Shown: positions 11,486 to 23,600, numbered from the stretch's first letter. The stretch is DNA of 60,469 nt from Aureobasidium sp. EXF-3400 (GCA_024195585.1 SWBL01000316.1:1-60469); one strand, 5' to 3'. The notes: generated by a model from the sequence alone, not told the origin. Numbers and translations: made by a program.

Positions 11486-12856
11486 CTACAAGCGTGCTGA
11501 CCGCGTTGGTCTCCTCGTTGGGCTCCATTTAGCATAGGGGTGATCCGCTGCGGTAGGCACTAAATGGTCGACATCCAAGCTGTTGATCAGACCAGGATGC
11601 ACCTCTGAGAGGTTGTTGATGCCGACCAACTTCATGCTCGTCTCTAGTTCGTCTTTCAGGACTGTTGATTCATGTCAGCTTCGTCTTTCCACAGGCATAT
11701 CTGACTCGGACTCACTGTCAACCATGTGGTCCACTCCTTCGGCTCCGTAGTTCACTGAGTACAAGAATGGTCGTCCGAGTCCCACTGCCTTTGCTCCTAA
11801 ACAAAGGCACTTCAGGATGTCAGCACCTCGGCGGATTCCACCATCGACATAAACCTCAAGACGTTCAAAGATCTCTGGACAACGTCGCTGGCACTCGAGC
11901 AAGATCATGATCGAAGGTGGCGAAGTGTCTAAGCTCCTGCCACCATGGTTGCTCAGCACAATACCGTCAACACCAGCATCAGCAGCCATCTTGGCATCTT
12001 CTGCGCTCATAATACCCTTGAGCACGATCTTGCCGTCCCAGCAACGACGCAACCACTGCATGTCGTCCCAGCTCAGGCTGCTATCGATGTAGCTGCCCAT
12101 GATCCTGCCCAGACCACCACCCTTCTTGTCGTTGACGGCTTGCGCGCCTGACATGGGTGCGTTCGTGCTGGGGTCTGCAGAAACCCTCTCGTCGGCTTCG
12201 CGCTTGCCTGGCACGGGTGCGTCGACTGTGACGAAGACGGCCGTGCAGCCGGCAGCGCGGACTCTCTTGAGAAGCTCTTCTGACTGCTTGCGGTCCTTGT
12301 TTACGTAGAGTTGGAAGAAGAAGGGTTGACCCTCTGGTACAGAGGAAACGACCTCGTTGATGGGGTATGAGGCATTGCTGGAAACCTGTATCTTGCAATC
12401 AGTACATTTTGCTTTCTTCTTGGTAGACATAAGACTTACGCAGTATGGCACGTTTTCCTTGCTCAGACCTCTTGCAATGCCCTTCTCACCATCTGGATGC
12501 ACCAACTTGACCAAAGCGGCCGGGTGCACCATAAACGGCACACCGACATCATGACCGAGGATAGTCGTTGTGGTATCAATCTTGCTGACGTTCCTAAGGA
12601 TGCGAGGTCTGAACCAGATACGGCTGAAGAAGCTGCGGTTTCTCTCGTACGTGTAGCAATCCGTTGCTGCCGAGCTGTAAAAGGCCCATGTCTTTTTTGC
12701 CAAAGTGTTTTTTGCCACTTCCTCAAAGTCGTCGCAGTTGATGATTGCACTCAATGGCGGCTTTTCGTAGGATGAGAATGTGGAAGGTGGGGGCTTCTCG
12801 AAGGTGTCGCCTCTGTTGACGCCGCCCTGGACATTGGCATTGGTTTTTGCAGACAT
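11486..12856 (-). CDS. FMN-dependent dehydrogenase, cytochrome b2-like without heme domain
   Basis: Three exons on minus: 12856-12440, 12385-11716, 11661-11486 (introns of 54 nt each), giving 420 residues. FMN alpha-hydroxyacid dehydrogenase motifs: GVPFMVHPAALVKLVHPDGE, SNHGGRSLDTSPPS, VYVDGGIRRGADILKCLCLG and the ending EVHPGLINSLDVDHLVP, all very close to the flavin domain of L-lactate:cytochrome c reductase (yeast Cyb2). The N-terminal cytochrome b5 domain of Cyb2 is absent; the protein begins with a short polar stretch. It therefore cannot pass electrons through an internal heme and probably uses oxygen or another acceptor. The stop lies 166 bases from that of the convergent bZIP gene. 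The first intron is open in frame (see findings). The substrate is uncertain. Confidence 0.87.
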
Positions 12857-13135
12857 GATAATGATTATTATATAGGAACAACCAGAGATACAAGGAACAC
12901 AGAGGCCGATGACTACGTTTATATTCAGCTACAACTTTTGGGGAGTATTGCCGATGTCGTCGGGTATTGATCTTTCGCAGAGAAAGCCGACAGCCCCTCC
13001 TTGATGTTCTCGGGTGAATTCCTCCGAGAATATCAAGGTCATCGGTGCATACTTCCGAGTTCGGGCTCACAGATGTGTATGTAGATTCTTCGATCTGTGT
13101 GATAATTCTAGTAGCAGGTCTATTCTGTCTAAGGT

Positions 13136-14331
13136 CTATTTCTCACCAAGGCCAAACATCTTGATCGAGTTGTTCCATGCGGCTTCGCATACCTCCTCGA
13201 CCGAAATGCCCTTAATGTTGGCAATAGCATAAGCAACATTGGGGATGGTACAGGGTTCGTTTCTGCCCTTAACCATATTATCGGTTGTCCACTTCTCTTT
13301 CTTGACAGCCTTTGGCAACTGAGGTGCATCCTTGAGGTACTTTGCTGAAGCATGTGAAGGTCGCATCTCACACCAAGGACCATCGGTCTCGATCTGTAGT
13401 CGTTCCAACGGAACTTCTTTGACCACCTGGACGTTCTCTTCTGTCTTAAGACTGCATCCGTTGATGCCAACGTCAAAGCCCATGTCTACGATGTTCTTCA
13501 TCTCTTCCAATGTTCCTGTGAAACTGTGTACGCATCCTCTTTTCGGCAGCTCGTCAAGTCGCTCTTTCAAAATTGCTTCGAAGTCTTCTGCTGCTGCACG
13601 CGAGTGTAGGAACAAGGGTAGCTGTACCTCGACAGCGATATCAAGTTGCTTGCGGAAGTACTTGATTTGAGTGTCTTTGTCGGCGTAATGTAGTCGGTCG
13701 TAGTCGAGACCAAATTCGCCGTATGCCGCTGCGGTGCCGGCAGCTTTGGTCTTGAGAGCGAGGTCGCGGAGAGCAGATAGTAAAGCGTCGGGGCCTTGTT
13801 CGTACTTGTCAAAAGTCATGGCGGAACATGGGTGAACTCCTACGGTAGCGTAACAGAGACCAGCTGTCAATGGGTAAGCATTTATTCACCATCGTCGTGG
13901 TGTTGACGCACGGTATTGCTCAGCCAACTCAATGGCCTTCTGGGACTCTTCGAGATCAGAGCCCGTGACCATGAGCTTTCGACAGCCAGCTCCCAGAGCA
14001 CGCTGGACGATTTGTGGTAGGTCATCATCGTGTGCCTTCTTGCCGTGGTAGACACCTCGAAAAATGGGATCACTCAGGTTGATGCCAATCTGCAACCACT
14101 CAGCATCGGTCGGACAAAGTCGAATGCTTGCGCCTGCGAACCAACATCGGCGAATTTCAAAGATGGTGCGCTCTTGTCTTCGGGTTGTACGGGCACGGCG
14201 CTGAGGCCTGCTGTAAGCGGATCGTTTCCAGCTGTCGTCGACATGGCGGCCAGTCTGTATTTGTGGAGCCTTGGAATAGCACGAGCTCTGCCTAGGGTTA
14301 TGGGTATTCTGGTCGTTCTCAAACACTGCAT
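13136..14331 (-). CDS. TatD-family metal-dependent nuclease (TATDN1-like)
   Basis: Three exons on minus: 14331-14146, 14089-13912, 13863-13136 (introns of 56 and 48 nt). The core domain starts at ADIGINLSDPIFRG and continues with ATVGVHPCSA, GEFGLDYDR, LFLHSR, VHSFTGT, NGCSLKT and ETDGPWC, the ordered metal-binding and active-site segments of TatD hydrolases; MVKGRNEPC near the end is typical of the TATDN1 branch. Such enzymes are 3'-5' exonucleases/DNases acting on damaged or fragmenting DNA. Two starts are possible: ATG 14331 (363 residues) adds a basic head, MQCLRTTRIPITLGRARAIP, that looks like a mitochondrial presequence; ATG 14244 (334 residues) starts MSTTAGNDP. The first intron donor is GTTGGT, which is unusual but gives the conserved junction. 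Confidence 0.85.
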
Positions 14332-14824
14332 ACGAGCGAGTCGTCTTGGTTGATGGATCGTCTCAATAAAAAATGTCAATAGCGGACGAGTGATGACGTC
14401 GGCTAAACTCACCGTTTGGCAATCACTCTCTGGAGGGTTTGACCATTATCGAATATTCTAACTAACACGAATTGAGACAGATAGGTCAGAATACATATTA
14501 AGTATGAGTTCCAGACCAAGACTAGATGGTAGCCTCAGAATCTTCTGTTCTCCAGGCAGTGCATATCTGATTCCTGGCTTTGTGTTGTGAAGTCGAATTA
14601 CAACTTCGTGTCCACATGGCCGAGACGCGCCAACGTGCAACCCTTCCTTGAGTCCATTTCAACTAGGATTCATGACTTCTTGGATATGGTTTATAATTGA
14701 CATCCGCAGTCTCGCAAGAACGAGATAAAAATCAATAAACGCATAGCTCAGTATCCTGTGTAGGAAGTGATCGCATTGCAGCTTTTCCCCTATCTTCAAA
14801 ACCTTGAGGAATATCAACACAAAG
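14332..14824. other. Divergent promoter between TatD and GPI10 genes
   Basis: 493 bases with no gene. On minus, GTGAGT at 14412-14407 resembles a splice donor, so the TatD transcript may carry a leader intron. The last 60 bases before 14825 are presumably the GPI10 leader. No tRNA-like structure was recognised. Confidence 0.4.
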
Positions 14825-16739
14825 ATGCCACCAGTTCGGAAGCAACAAGCGGAGTCAGTTTGGTCAGGAGCCAATGTTCTGTATCTTTTGATCGCTTTCC
14901 GCGTCTGCAATGCTCTTCTCATCCGCACCTTCTTCCAACCAGACGAATACTTCCAATCTCTGGAACCAGCCTGGGACATAGCTTTTGGCCCGTCTAGTGG
15001 CGCATGGATAACTTGGGTAAAATTTACCGGAATATAAAATCTGCGAAAACAACTAACAAAATCATCTAGGAATGGCGACAGCGACTCAGATCTTCGCTAC
15101 ATCCCTTTCTCTTTGCAGCAGTCTATCGCGTGACAGCATTGATTGCTGATGCTCTACATCTGGAAGCAGCAACTCGAGCGGAGCTATTACTAGCAGTTCC
15201 CGAACTTCTTCAAGCGGGTTTTGCAGCAACTACCGACTACTTCATCTGGAAGCTGGCGACGAAGGCGTACGGTAGAGATTCGAGGGCTTCTTCTGCTGCG
15301 GTATGTCTTGCTTGTTCTTGTAAGATGTTTGGAGACTAATCGGTCGTTGCTTAGCTCTTCTTGACTGTATTCAGTCCATGGCAATGGTTCTGCTCGACAA
15401 GGACACTTTCAAACTCTCTGGAGACCACATTGACTACCATTGCTCTATGGCTTTGGCCTCTGCGTAATGACCCCAAGCAACCTGGTTCCAATGCTACAAG
15501 GTAGGAGTTCTCGAGGATCATGGAAGAACCTGATGACTAATGCAAGTGTAGTCTACGAACGGCTCTGGCATTGGCTGCTATAGCCACAGTGCTGAGACCA
15601 ACAAATGCGATCATCTGGATTGTCATGGCTGTATATACAGCAGCACCAGGGAAGGACATCAATTCAACAAGAGCCCTCTGGACTTTGGCTGTAGAGTGTC
15701 GTGAGGCGGTGATCTCAGGGTGCGTCCACGTATATCTCTTCGGTTCGGTGTACTAACAAGTGCCCACAGTGTCTCGATAGTCGCTATCTCGCTCGCCTCG
15801 GATCGTCTATACTATGGCGATTGGACTTTCCCGCCACTTCGCTTCATCCATTTCAATGTCGTGCAATCCCTCGCGGTCTTCTACGGCAGAAACCGACCCG
15901 ATTACTACTTGACCGAGGGACTCCCCTTACTTCTGACCACAACACTACCATTCGCCATCTGGGGCTGTTGGTCTGCTTTCTCTAACAAAAGATACAGTTC
16001 TGACTGTCAGAAAATGACTCAACCTTTGGTGATCTCTGTCTTCATTTTCGTCTCGATCATGAGCTTGATCGGCCACAAGGAAGTCAGGTTTATCTACCCA
16101 CTTTTGCCAGGACTACTGGTGCTGGCAGCAGGACCATTCTCGCAGTTTTTCTCGCCACTGCTATTACCCAGGCTCGCCGTGAAGAAGGTTCTTTTGCTCA
16201 TTTTTGTTGCTATCAACGTAACCCTGGCACTGTATATCAGTCAGGTCCATCAGCGAGGTGTCATTGACGTGGTGCATCACCTGCGGCACACACATCGGCT
16301 CAAGACATCGTCAAACACTACAGTCATGTTCATGATGCCTTGTCACAGCACACCGTGGAGAAGCCACTTGGTTTACCCTAGTATCGATGCACGAGCACTG
16401 ACATGCGAACCCCCGCTTGATATACCCATCGAGGCAAGATCTTCGTACTTGGATGAAGCAGATCAATTCTACGAAGATCCGGTTGTCTGGATGCGTGAGC
16501 ATATGGAAGATCTGGACACTCTCAATAAGAGACCGTCAACCGCTGCAATCGACATCCATCAAGACAAGGCACAGTGGCCAGAATATCTGGTCTTCTTTGA
16601 ACAGTTGGAGCCTACTATGACGGAGTACCTGGCCAAGACCGTATACAGACAGTGCTGGCGAGGTTTCAACACGCACTGGCATGATGACTGGAGACGTCAG
16701 GGGGACGTGGTGGTGTGGCGTTTGGGTGAATGTGTATAA
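14825..16739 (+). CDS. GPI10: GPI mannosyltransferase 3 (Gpi10/PIG-B)
   Basis: Five exons: 14825-15016, 15070-15300, 15355-15500, 15552-15719, 15770-16739 (introns of 50-54 nt), giving 568 residues. The first luminal loop [15 protein letters not shown] carries the acidic catalytic pair of GT22 mannosyltransferases, and [12 protein letters not shown] is the family's conserved motif. [17 protein letters not shown] near residue 430 is, as I recall it, specific to the Gpi10/PIG-B branch and separates it from Alg9, Alg12 and Smp3. The protein has multiple hydrophobic segments consistent with an ER membrane enzyme adding the third mannose from dolichol-phosphate-mannose to the GPI precursor. The first exon begins at the first ATG in frame. 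It is one of the more intron-rich genes here. Confidence 0.92.
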
Positions 16740-16838
16740 AGAAAAGCAACATATATACTGTTCAAGAAATTAAAGTTGACAAAACACGATGGGGATGCTT
16801 TTTTGATTATTCATGTCGTCTTAAACTAGGCTTAGACC

Positions 16839-18397
16839 TTACGAGAGATTAATGTCGTCTACGCGATAATGGTCCGCGACGATTCTGTAAAGATAGCTGG
16901 GCGCATGACCTCCACTGCAGAGTAATTAGTAATCAAGGTTCCCTCACAGAAAACATCACGAAGTGCACTTACAGATTGGTGATGTACAAGTCCACAAGAT
17001 CAGCACTAACATAGTCGTAGATAGGATTGTTGACATCAACGTTCTCAACCAGGTCGCCTTGCTGGAAGTCAATGACCTTGCCCGGGTCACCGTACTCGAC
17101 CAGCTCCTCCATGTCAAAGGGATACACAGGACTGAGTTTGTACACACCACTGACCACGACAACAGGGGTTTGATGCACCTTTGCCGCTTGCGCAATGGTA
17201 AGAGCACCAGTAGCTGCGATCAAACCGCCATTAGCAAGAACAGTATGCGGAGCGAGAATGACCTTGTTGACGCGCGACATGAGTGCAAAGACAGCCGAGT
17301 CTGGGATCATGATGACTTGGATGCCCATAGAGATGAGCGGCTTCCATCGTTCGTCTACTTCCTCGTCGTCATCGTTGCCCTTCTTGCCACCAGTCAAGAC
17401 AGTAGCGTGTGTGTCGACGTGATCGTTAGGATAAGCTTCGGCGTGGATAACAGTAAACTTTCGCTTGCGAGCCGCAGCGATGAGGAACTTTTGGACGGTC
17501 TGCGAGGAAGTGTGGGTGAGGATGATCTCGTTGGCGTGGATGTGCTCGAGGGCGGACGCGGCGATTTGGTCGTCGACGATTTCCAATTCATCGACGAGCT
17601 CCTTAATCCCATCGATTACTTCGGCTTTGACGTCCATTTTGGCTTGCGATGTCTCGGTGATGCTTCCTAGACGGAGACCCGTCTTTGAGACTGGAGATTG
17701 AGCGCCTGCTGGAGGAGTTGCTATCGGAGAAGGCTCATCTGGATGTGAAAGAAGACCAAATAGCGAAGTAACCTGGGGACCGGTGGCGTAAGATGTGTGC
17801 GAAGTAAGAAGCGGAGGTCTGTGAGCCCCTGTAGCATCCTGGAAATCAAACGAGGCAGGACTTCCTTGCCTCAAATCCACGTTGGCAGGACCAGCAGCGC
17901 TGTGATGTAGTGGACTAAAGTCCGAGATGTGAGAGTTCATGACTGGTCGATGCAGTGAGTTGTTGTGAGTTTGCTGGGGTTCATCGCTGTGGTCGGCTTC
18001 GCTGAAGGCACCAGCATCCAGACCAGTCTCCTCGACTTCTCTGATCAGACCAAGAACACGGCGCACAATGTTACCGACTGCCATCTCGCGAGGCTGAGCA
18101 GCAATCAAGCGCTGACCAACTTTGCGCACGCGCTCAATAAGAGAAACAGCATCCCTGGTCTTTGAAGCAGCAACAATACGAAGCAGTAGTTGAGTGGTTG
18201 CGATAGCACATGGTCTAGAATTTCTGATCTGACGTCTCTTCAAAAGCCTTTCATATCATCAACAGAAGGTTCTTTTTGGTATTAGTGATGACTAAAACAT
18301 ACGAGATGAAATGTTCGATCGAAGTCTCGACATCGGCGTGTTTGAGCGACTTCAGGAAAGAGGACAAGCCAGGAGTAGCGGCCACGGTGGTTGCCAT
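16839..18397 (-). CDS. GCD7: Translation initiation factor eIF2B subunit beta
   Basis: Three exons on minus: 18397-18303, 18247-16973, 16914-16839 (introns of 55 and 58 nt), giving 481 residues. The N-terminal helical part (SLKHADVETSIEHFIS, LLKRRQIRNSRPCAIATT, RLIAAQPREM) is followed by a Ser/Pro-rich insert at about residues 110-220 and the eIF2B alpha/beta/delta Rossmann-like domain with ANGGLIAATGALTIAQAAK and VSGVYKLSPVYPFD. The C-terminus GGHAPSYLYRIVADHYR, recovered only through the last intron, is characteristic of the beta subunit. eIF2B exchanges GDP for GTP on eIF2; beta belongs to the regulatory subcomplex sensing phosphorylated eIF2-alpha. Yeast Gcd7 is shorter, the difference lying mainly in the low-complexity insert. 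The stop is 100 bases from the convergent GPI10 stop. Confidence 0.93.
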
Positions 18398-18760
18398 GTT
18401 GATTGTTCACCAGGTCGTCGTCGCGGGAGAATTTGCTTGTTGAGATTGAGTCGATGACTCAGAAGTTTGGAGGATGACCCCTGCTGGATTTGACAGGCAA
18501 TAGACTCGATATATGGGTTGATGCAGATGTGTTTTGTCGTAGTGACGGGCGATAGTCCCAAGGCTTTCCAAAGTTTGATATTCAGTCTGAATCATAAAAA
18601 GCGTCGAGTGCGAGATGGCAGACAGTGCCAAGAGGTGTAATTGAAGACGCTCGGACCATTGCGATCAAGAACGCGGAAGACGCGTCGCAACGCGGGCGTC
18701 TAGCGGGGATGTTGAGAATTGTTTGGAGGGGTACGAGGTTGTGGTATACATGCATTGGAC
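18398..18760. other. Divergent promoter between eIF2B-beta and Psf2 genes
   Basis: 363 bases separating two head-to-head starts (18397 minus, 18761 plus). No gene and no clear regulatory element recognised. Confidence 0.5.
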
Positions 18761-19614
18761 ATGGCGTTACCGCTGAAGCCAGGCCTGACGCCGGCCGAGG
18801 TGGCCTTTCTGTGCGAGATGGAGATGGTCACCGTCATTCCACGCCAGCGCCTCGACTCACTCGAACTGCTCGGGGTAAACAGTCGTCTGCCACAAGACGT
18901 CAGACATATCGACTAACTCTCGCGACAGGGCCCTACCAAAGCCCTGACTCCTCCCTTTCCCACGCCACTGCCTCTATGGCTTGCCTTGCTACTCAAACGT
19001 CAGCGCCGCGCAAACATTCTGCCTCCGCCCTGGCTCAACCCTGATGCTCTTTCCGCAATCCTCGACATCGAGGTCGACAATGAGCATCTCTTCTCTCCAC
19101 CGCCTCCTCTCCCTGCAGCCAAGACTCTGCCATCAGACCAATATCTCGACCAAACTGCTTTGGAAGTCTCAGCTCCTTTCTTGCCTTCCAGCACCTCGAA
19201 CGCTGAACCAGATGCTTTGCCATACCACTGGCTGGAACTGAGCCACATGCTCCTGTCACATGCATCCGACGATTTCGAAGAACCTGATACCGTCAGAGGC
19301 TTATTGCGCGATCTCAAAGAAGTGCGTATGGCCAAGCTCAGGAAGGGTATAAGAGTTCTGGAAGCTGGCGCCGGCGTGCAAATGAACGGTGTGGGTGCTC
19401 TTGAGATCGCCGAATCAAGGTCCTTCATTTCTGGCGTTGTTGACGGCCTAAGGTACCCAATCTCGTATGACAGCCACTTGGAAAGCCTGCTGACAACCAC
19501 ATCAGGAGAATTGGTGCTTCGAGAGAACAGACGCGGAAGGAGAGAGACGCAGAAGATGCCGAGAACGGCTACGCTGCGAGCTCAATCGACGATCAAGACG
19601 ACGACATGTTATGA
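18761..19614 (+). CDS. PSF2: GINS complex subunit Psf2
   Basis: Three exons: 18761-18874, 18929-19452, 19506-19614 (introns of 54 and 53 nt), giving 248 residues. The N-terminus [20 protein letters not shown] and the segment [20 protein letters not shown] are typical Psf2, as is [20 protein letters not shown] in the helical A domain. GINS (Sld5-Psf1-Psf2-Psf3) joins Mcm2-7 and Cdc45 to form the replicative helicase. The acidic tail (DDQDDDML) comes from the third exon, in a different frame from the unspliced continuation. The start is the first ATG of the conserved N-terminus. Confidence 0.92.
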
Positions 19615-20004
19615 TAAGATACCACATATTGCACTTTTCTCTTTTCTCCCCTTGAACTCTCATTGTTCGTAATTCTGGCTCTGTTCGAGCTTGCATATCG
19701 TCCGGTCTATGATTGCTCTATCTGTTCACCGAAATCATGTTAGAGTATCGGCGGCAAAAGGCCGCTTCTCTGTCCGTTATGCCTCATCCACTGCTGCCTG
19801 CGGCTCTAGCCTCCAGGCGCATAACTATGCCATCATGATGAAAGATATCTCCTCATCCATGCCGTCGTTGTAAACATGAAATTGCTAATCGCAGGTCCAG
19901 CCCTCAATTCAAAAACTCCTCTATCGACGCCATCGCTTGCAAATGAAATAAATAATATCAAAGCTTCTCGTTTCGAGAAATCAAATCTAATATCGCAACA
20001 AAGC
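19615..20004. other. Convergent 3' regions of Psf2 and kinase genes
   Basis: 390 bases between two stops facing each other; presumably 3' untranslated regions. No gene seen. Confidence 0.5.
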
Positions 20005-20566
20005 TTAGTCGCTCTCGTCATGACTGCGTATCTTCTTCATAGTATTGTTGCTGCCACTTCTCGACGATTTCTTAGAGAAGGCTGAAGATCCAGTGCCTCG
20101 TCGTGGATGGCGTGACATGTATGATGATGTGCTGCTGACCCCGAGTCCTCGACCGCCGCTAGGCGTCAGTGGCGCAGAGCGTCGCCGTACCATTTGCAGG
20201 CCACCGTCGTCATCGGACGAGTCTTCATACTCGGATTCACCGCTCTCAATGGCATTGTCACCTGAATAGCCATCATCTTCAAGTACAGGAGCACAAGGCG
20301 TGAAATGCGCCTCATTGAAGCCAAGAGGCTCACCCTGCTCGTCTGATGCCTTTTCTTGCGGGACCTCCGAGTCGATGGTTGTTAAAGAGGGAATCGAAGG
20401 GTTTGAACAAGACATTGGTGTGTTTGGAGGAAAGCGATCTTCTGAAGAGCTCGGCGTCATGAGTGGCTGCGTGCCGGACACATGGCTCGTCGGACTGGTA
20501 GGATGAGACTCGTGCATGTATGCAGTGCGTCGACGCTGATCAGATCTAGATCCACCAATCAACAAC

Positions 20567-20600
<34 letters not shown>

Positions 20601-23600
20601 CATCGTCATCATCATCATCTTCACCCACATCGTTGTCCCTGATGTAACCAACGTCTAGCTCATCATCGGGACTAGGCGGACAATCCTCAGGGACCCCGAT
20701 TGTGGCTCGAGCAGGGTGTGTATCTGTTTCATCCCTGGATTCTCGTGTACTCCGCCGAAGCCATTCGTCTTCAGCTCTGCGGAAATTGCCCTCTGTCGAT
20801 TCGTTGGGGAGTCGATCTGGGTCACTAGGGTTCCATGTCGAATCAAGCTCCAGGCGCCGCCGTGCCTCGAAAGATGAGGTAGATACTTGTCGAGAAAGTG
20901 TTGTGCTTGGGCGAATCGCGGTGTCTCGGCGTTCCGGAGCCGCTCTTGATTGTGACCTTGAGACTATGGGACTTGAAGCACTGCTCACGATGTTTTTGAG
21001 CACGTCCGGAAGATCCAAGTGCCCTGACGCTTGCGTGGTACTGACAGCGACGCTTGGGTCAGCGTGGGCATCACTGGATTCGGAAGGTGCTCTGCTGATT
21101 GATCTCTCTAGTCCATCTGTGCTCCGTCCTGCGGTACTACGATCTCTCACACTCTTCAGTATGCGTCGACCGGCACCGCTCAGTAGCCCACCAATGTTAG
21201 TGACGGTAGTGTCGAAGGAAGAAGAACCTAGTCCGGGAGACGCAGGTGGTGATTCGGGAGTGATTTGCGGAACAAGTGTATCGGATGGTTTGATGGTTCG
21301 CACAGAGGTGGTTGTGGACATGATAGATCGACATCTATCACCTTGACTGGGATAATCAGTCGCTCCAGTCGGTGTGCTGAGACTGGAAAAGTAAGCGTCA
21401 CGGTTTGGGCCTTGCTCCGGACTGACGGTGACGCTCTGCGCCAGAGGATGTTCCGTCTCACGAGAAGCTTTCAGGGCAGAGAATATAGTCTCGTCCCCTC
21501 GTAAGCTGTTCATTCGGCCCTCTTGGCTGATTGCACTGCTCGAGGAGCTTGCCGACAGAGGGTGAGATCCCGACATGGAGGGTGTTCTCGTCCGAGTTGA
21601 ACTTGCGCGACCTAGACCACTCATCAGACCTCCTATAGTCTTCTTCACACCTGATCGGATCCTTTCAACCAGCTTGACAGGAACAACGGCGTCTTGTAGT
21701 TCTTCTTTGGAAACCTGAATTTTCTTGCCATGTGCCTGCCTAGAGGGATCGGTCTCATCAAGCCAGAGAGCCTTGTTTGAGATATCTTGGATGACCCATG
21801 GGTGGTGTCGAACTTCTTCTAGGGTAATGCGCTTCAAAGGGTCTTTTTGCAATAGTCTACGGAACAAGTCGAGAAGCAAGTCATCCAGTTCTTCGTATGC
21901 CAGCTCGTATTCTGATCTTTTCCCCGAGGCGGCAGGTGGGAAGTAGCGACCGTGGGAAGAAGGCCGAGACTTAGGACGTGGGTCAACGGGTCGCAAACGC
22001 CTCTTAGGTACGTAGATTTCTTCATCAGCAATGCGCCGCATGACAACAAATTCATTGTCGACGAATGGCGTGCGGCCAAAGAGCATACAAAATAGAGTGA
22101 TGCCGAGGGCCCATACATCGATAGCAGGTCCCACTGGAGGGGTCTCGCCAATACCATCAGTGTAGCACAGCTCGGGAGCATAGAAAGCTGCAGTACCCAC
22201 TGTCTTTGCCAGCTCTTTAGCCTCGTCAAAGTCCTGCATATCAGATTCTGAGAGGTTCTCGGGGACTTGGTCATCGTTGATGGGACGACCGAGATACGAA
22301 ACGCCGAAGTCCGAGATCTTCGTTCGGTGGTCAGCTGTCTGCAAGAGATTGGGGGGTTTTATGTCCCTGTGAATGATGCCTTGGTAATGAAGATACTGTA
22401 AGCCTAAAACAGTGTCTCTGAACGCTACTCGAGCGGCATTAACAGACATGCAAGGGACAAATTGAAGATCGGGATGGAGGTCGGCATCCAGAATCTGTGC
22501 TCCCGAAGCATCCCAATATTTGCGTTCCTCTGGATGACGGAGGTCCTGAGCACCAAAGGAACGGACGCTACTGGCCAAGCTTGGCGCACGTGTTTCTTCT
22601 TCGTTAGTCTCTTCTTCTTCATAAGAACCATACATGGTCCCTTCCAAAAGTTTGACCGGGCTGGATTCTTGCCAGAGTGCTTGAGGGTTGACGGGGTTGA
22701 CGGGCGTACCGGGATCAGCTGTTTCGCTCTCCCCAATGGAGAATTGTGCTAGTACAGCCGACAGTTGACGACTGTCAACTCCAACCGGATCCACACTTTT
22801 CTCAGTCGTCGATGTCGAGACCCTTGACGCATGGTCTGCATCTGAATCATCTTCATCAGTGTCACCACCAAACTCGAAACTCCATACCCCTGGTCCTGTG
22901 CCCCTAGCCATTTTTTGTCGACGGAGCTTTCTCAAAGTTTTTCTCTGCTGTTTGAGGCGCCGCGTTTTGGCCTCGTCAAGGATAGCACGATCCTCAGCCT
23001 CAGCTTCCTCGTCGTCGAGAACACCATGCGACTCTCTGATATAGCGACGGCACTCTACCAAAGCAATCTCCTTGGGGGCGCTCGCACGCCATACAATCTC
23101 GCCAAGGTCGACACGTTCTAAGACAATATAGACCTTCTTGCGGGCAGGATCATCGATGACCTCCAGTAGAGCGACGATGTTTGGATGTCGAGCCTTCTTT
23201 AGAATTGCAACCTCCTTCTTGACTTTATCTTCGGCGTTGCCTAGTTTGCCGAGTCGACGCTTCTTGGAGTAGCGCTCCACAATCTTGATCGCAACATATT
23301 CGTTTGTGGCAAGATTTCGACCAAGCTTAACTTTGCCGTGTGTACCCCTGCCAAGTTCGTCAATGATTTCATAGTTGTTGATGAGTTTTCTTCCAGATAT
23401 CGGGTCAATATCAACATCGGCAATGTGAGTCTCTTTGGGTGCTTGGCGATGGGTGAAGTGTAGGAATGGACTCGCGTAGAATCCATGTTCATCAGGACCC
23501 AGATCTGATTGCTCTGAAGGCACACTAGGTGTAAACAAACCAGGTGTGACGGCTGGAGTGTTGTCGGCAGTTCTAGCACCGGTTTTGTGCAAGGCATTTA

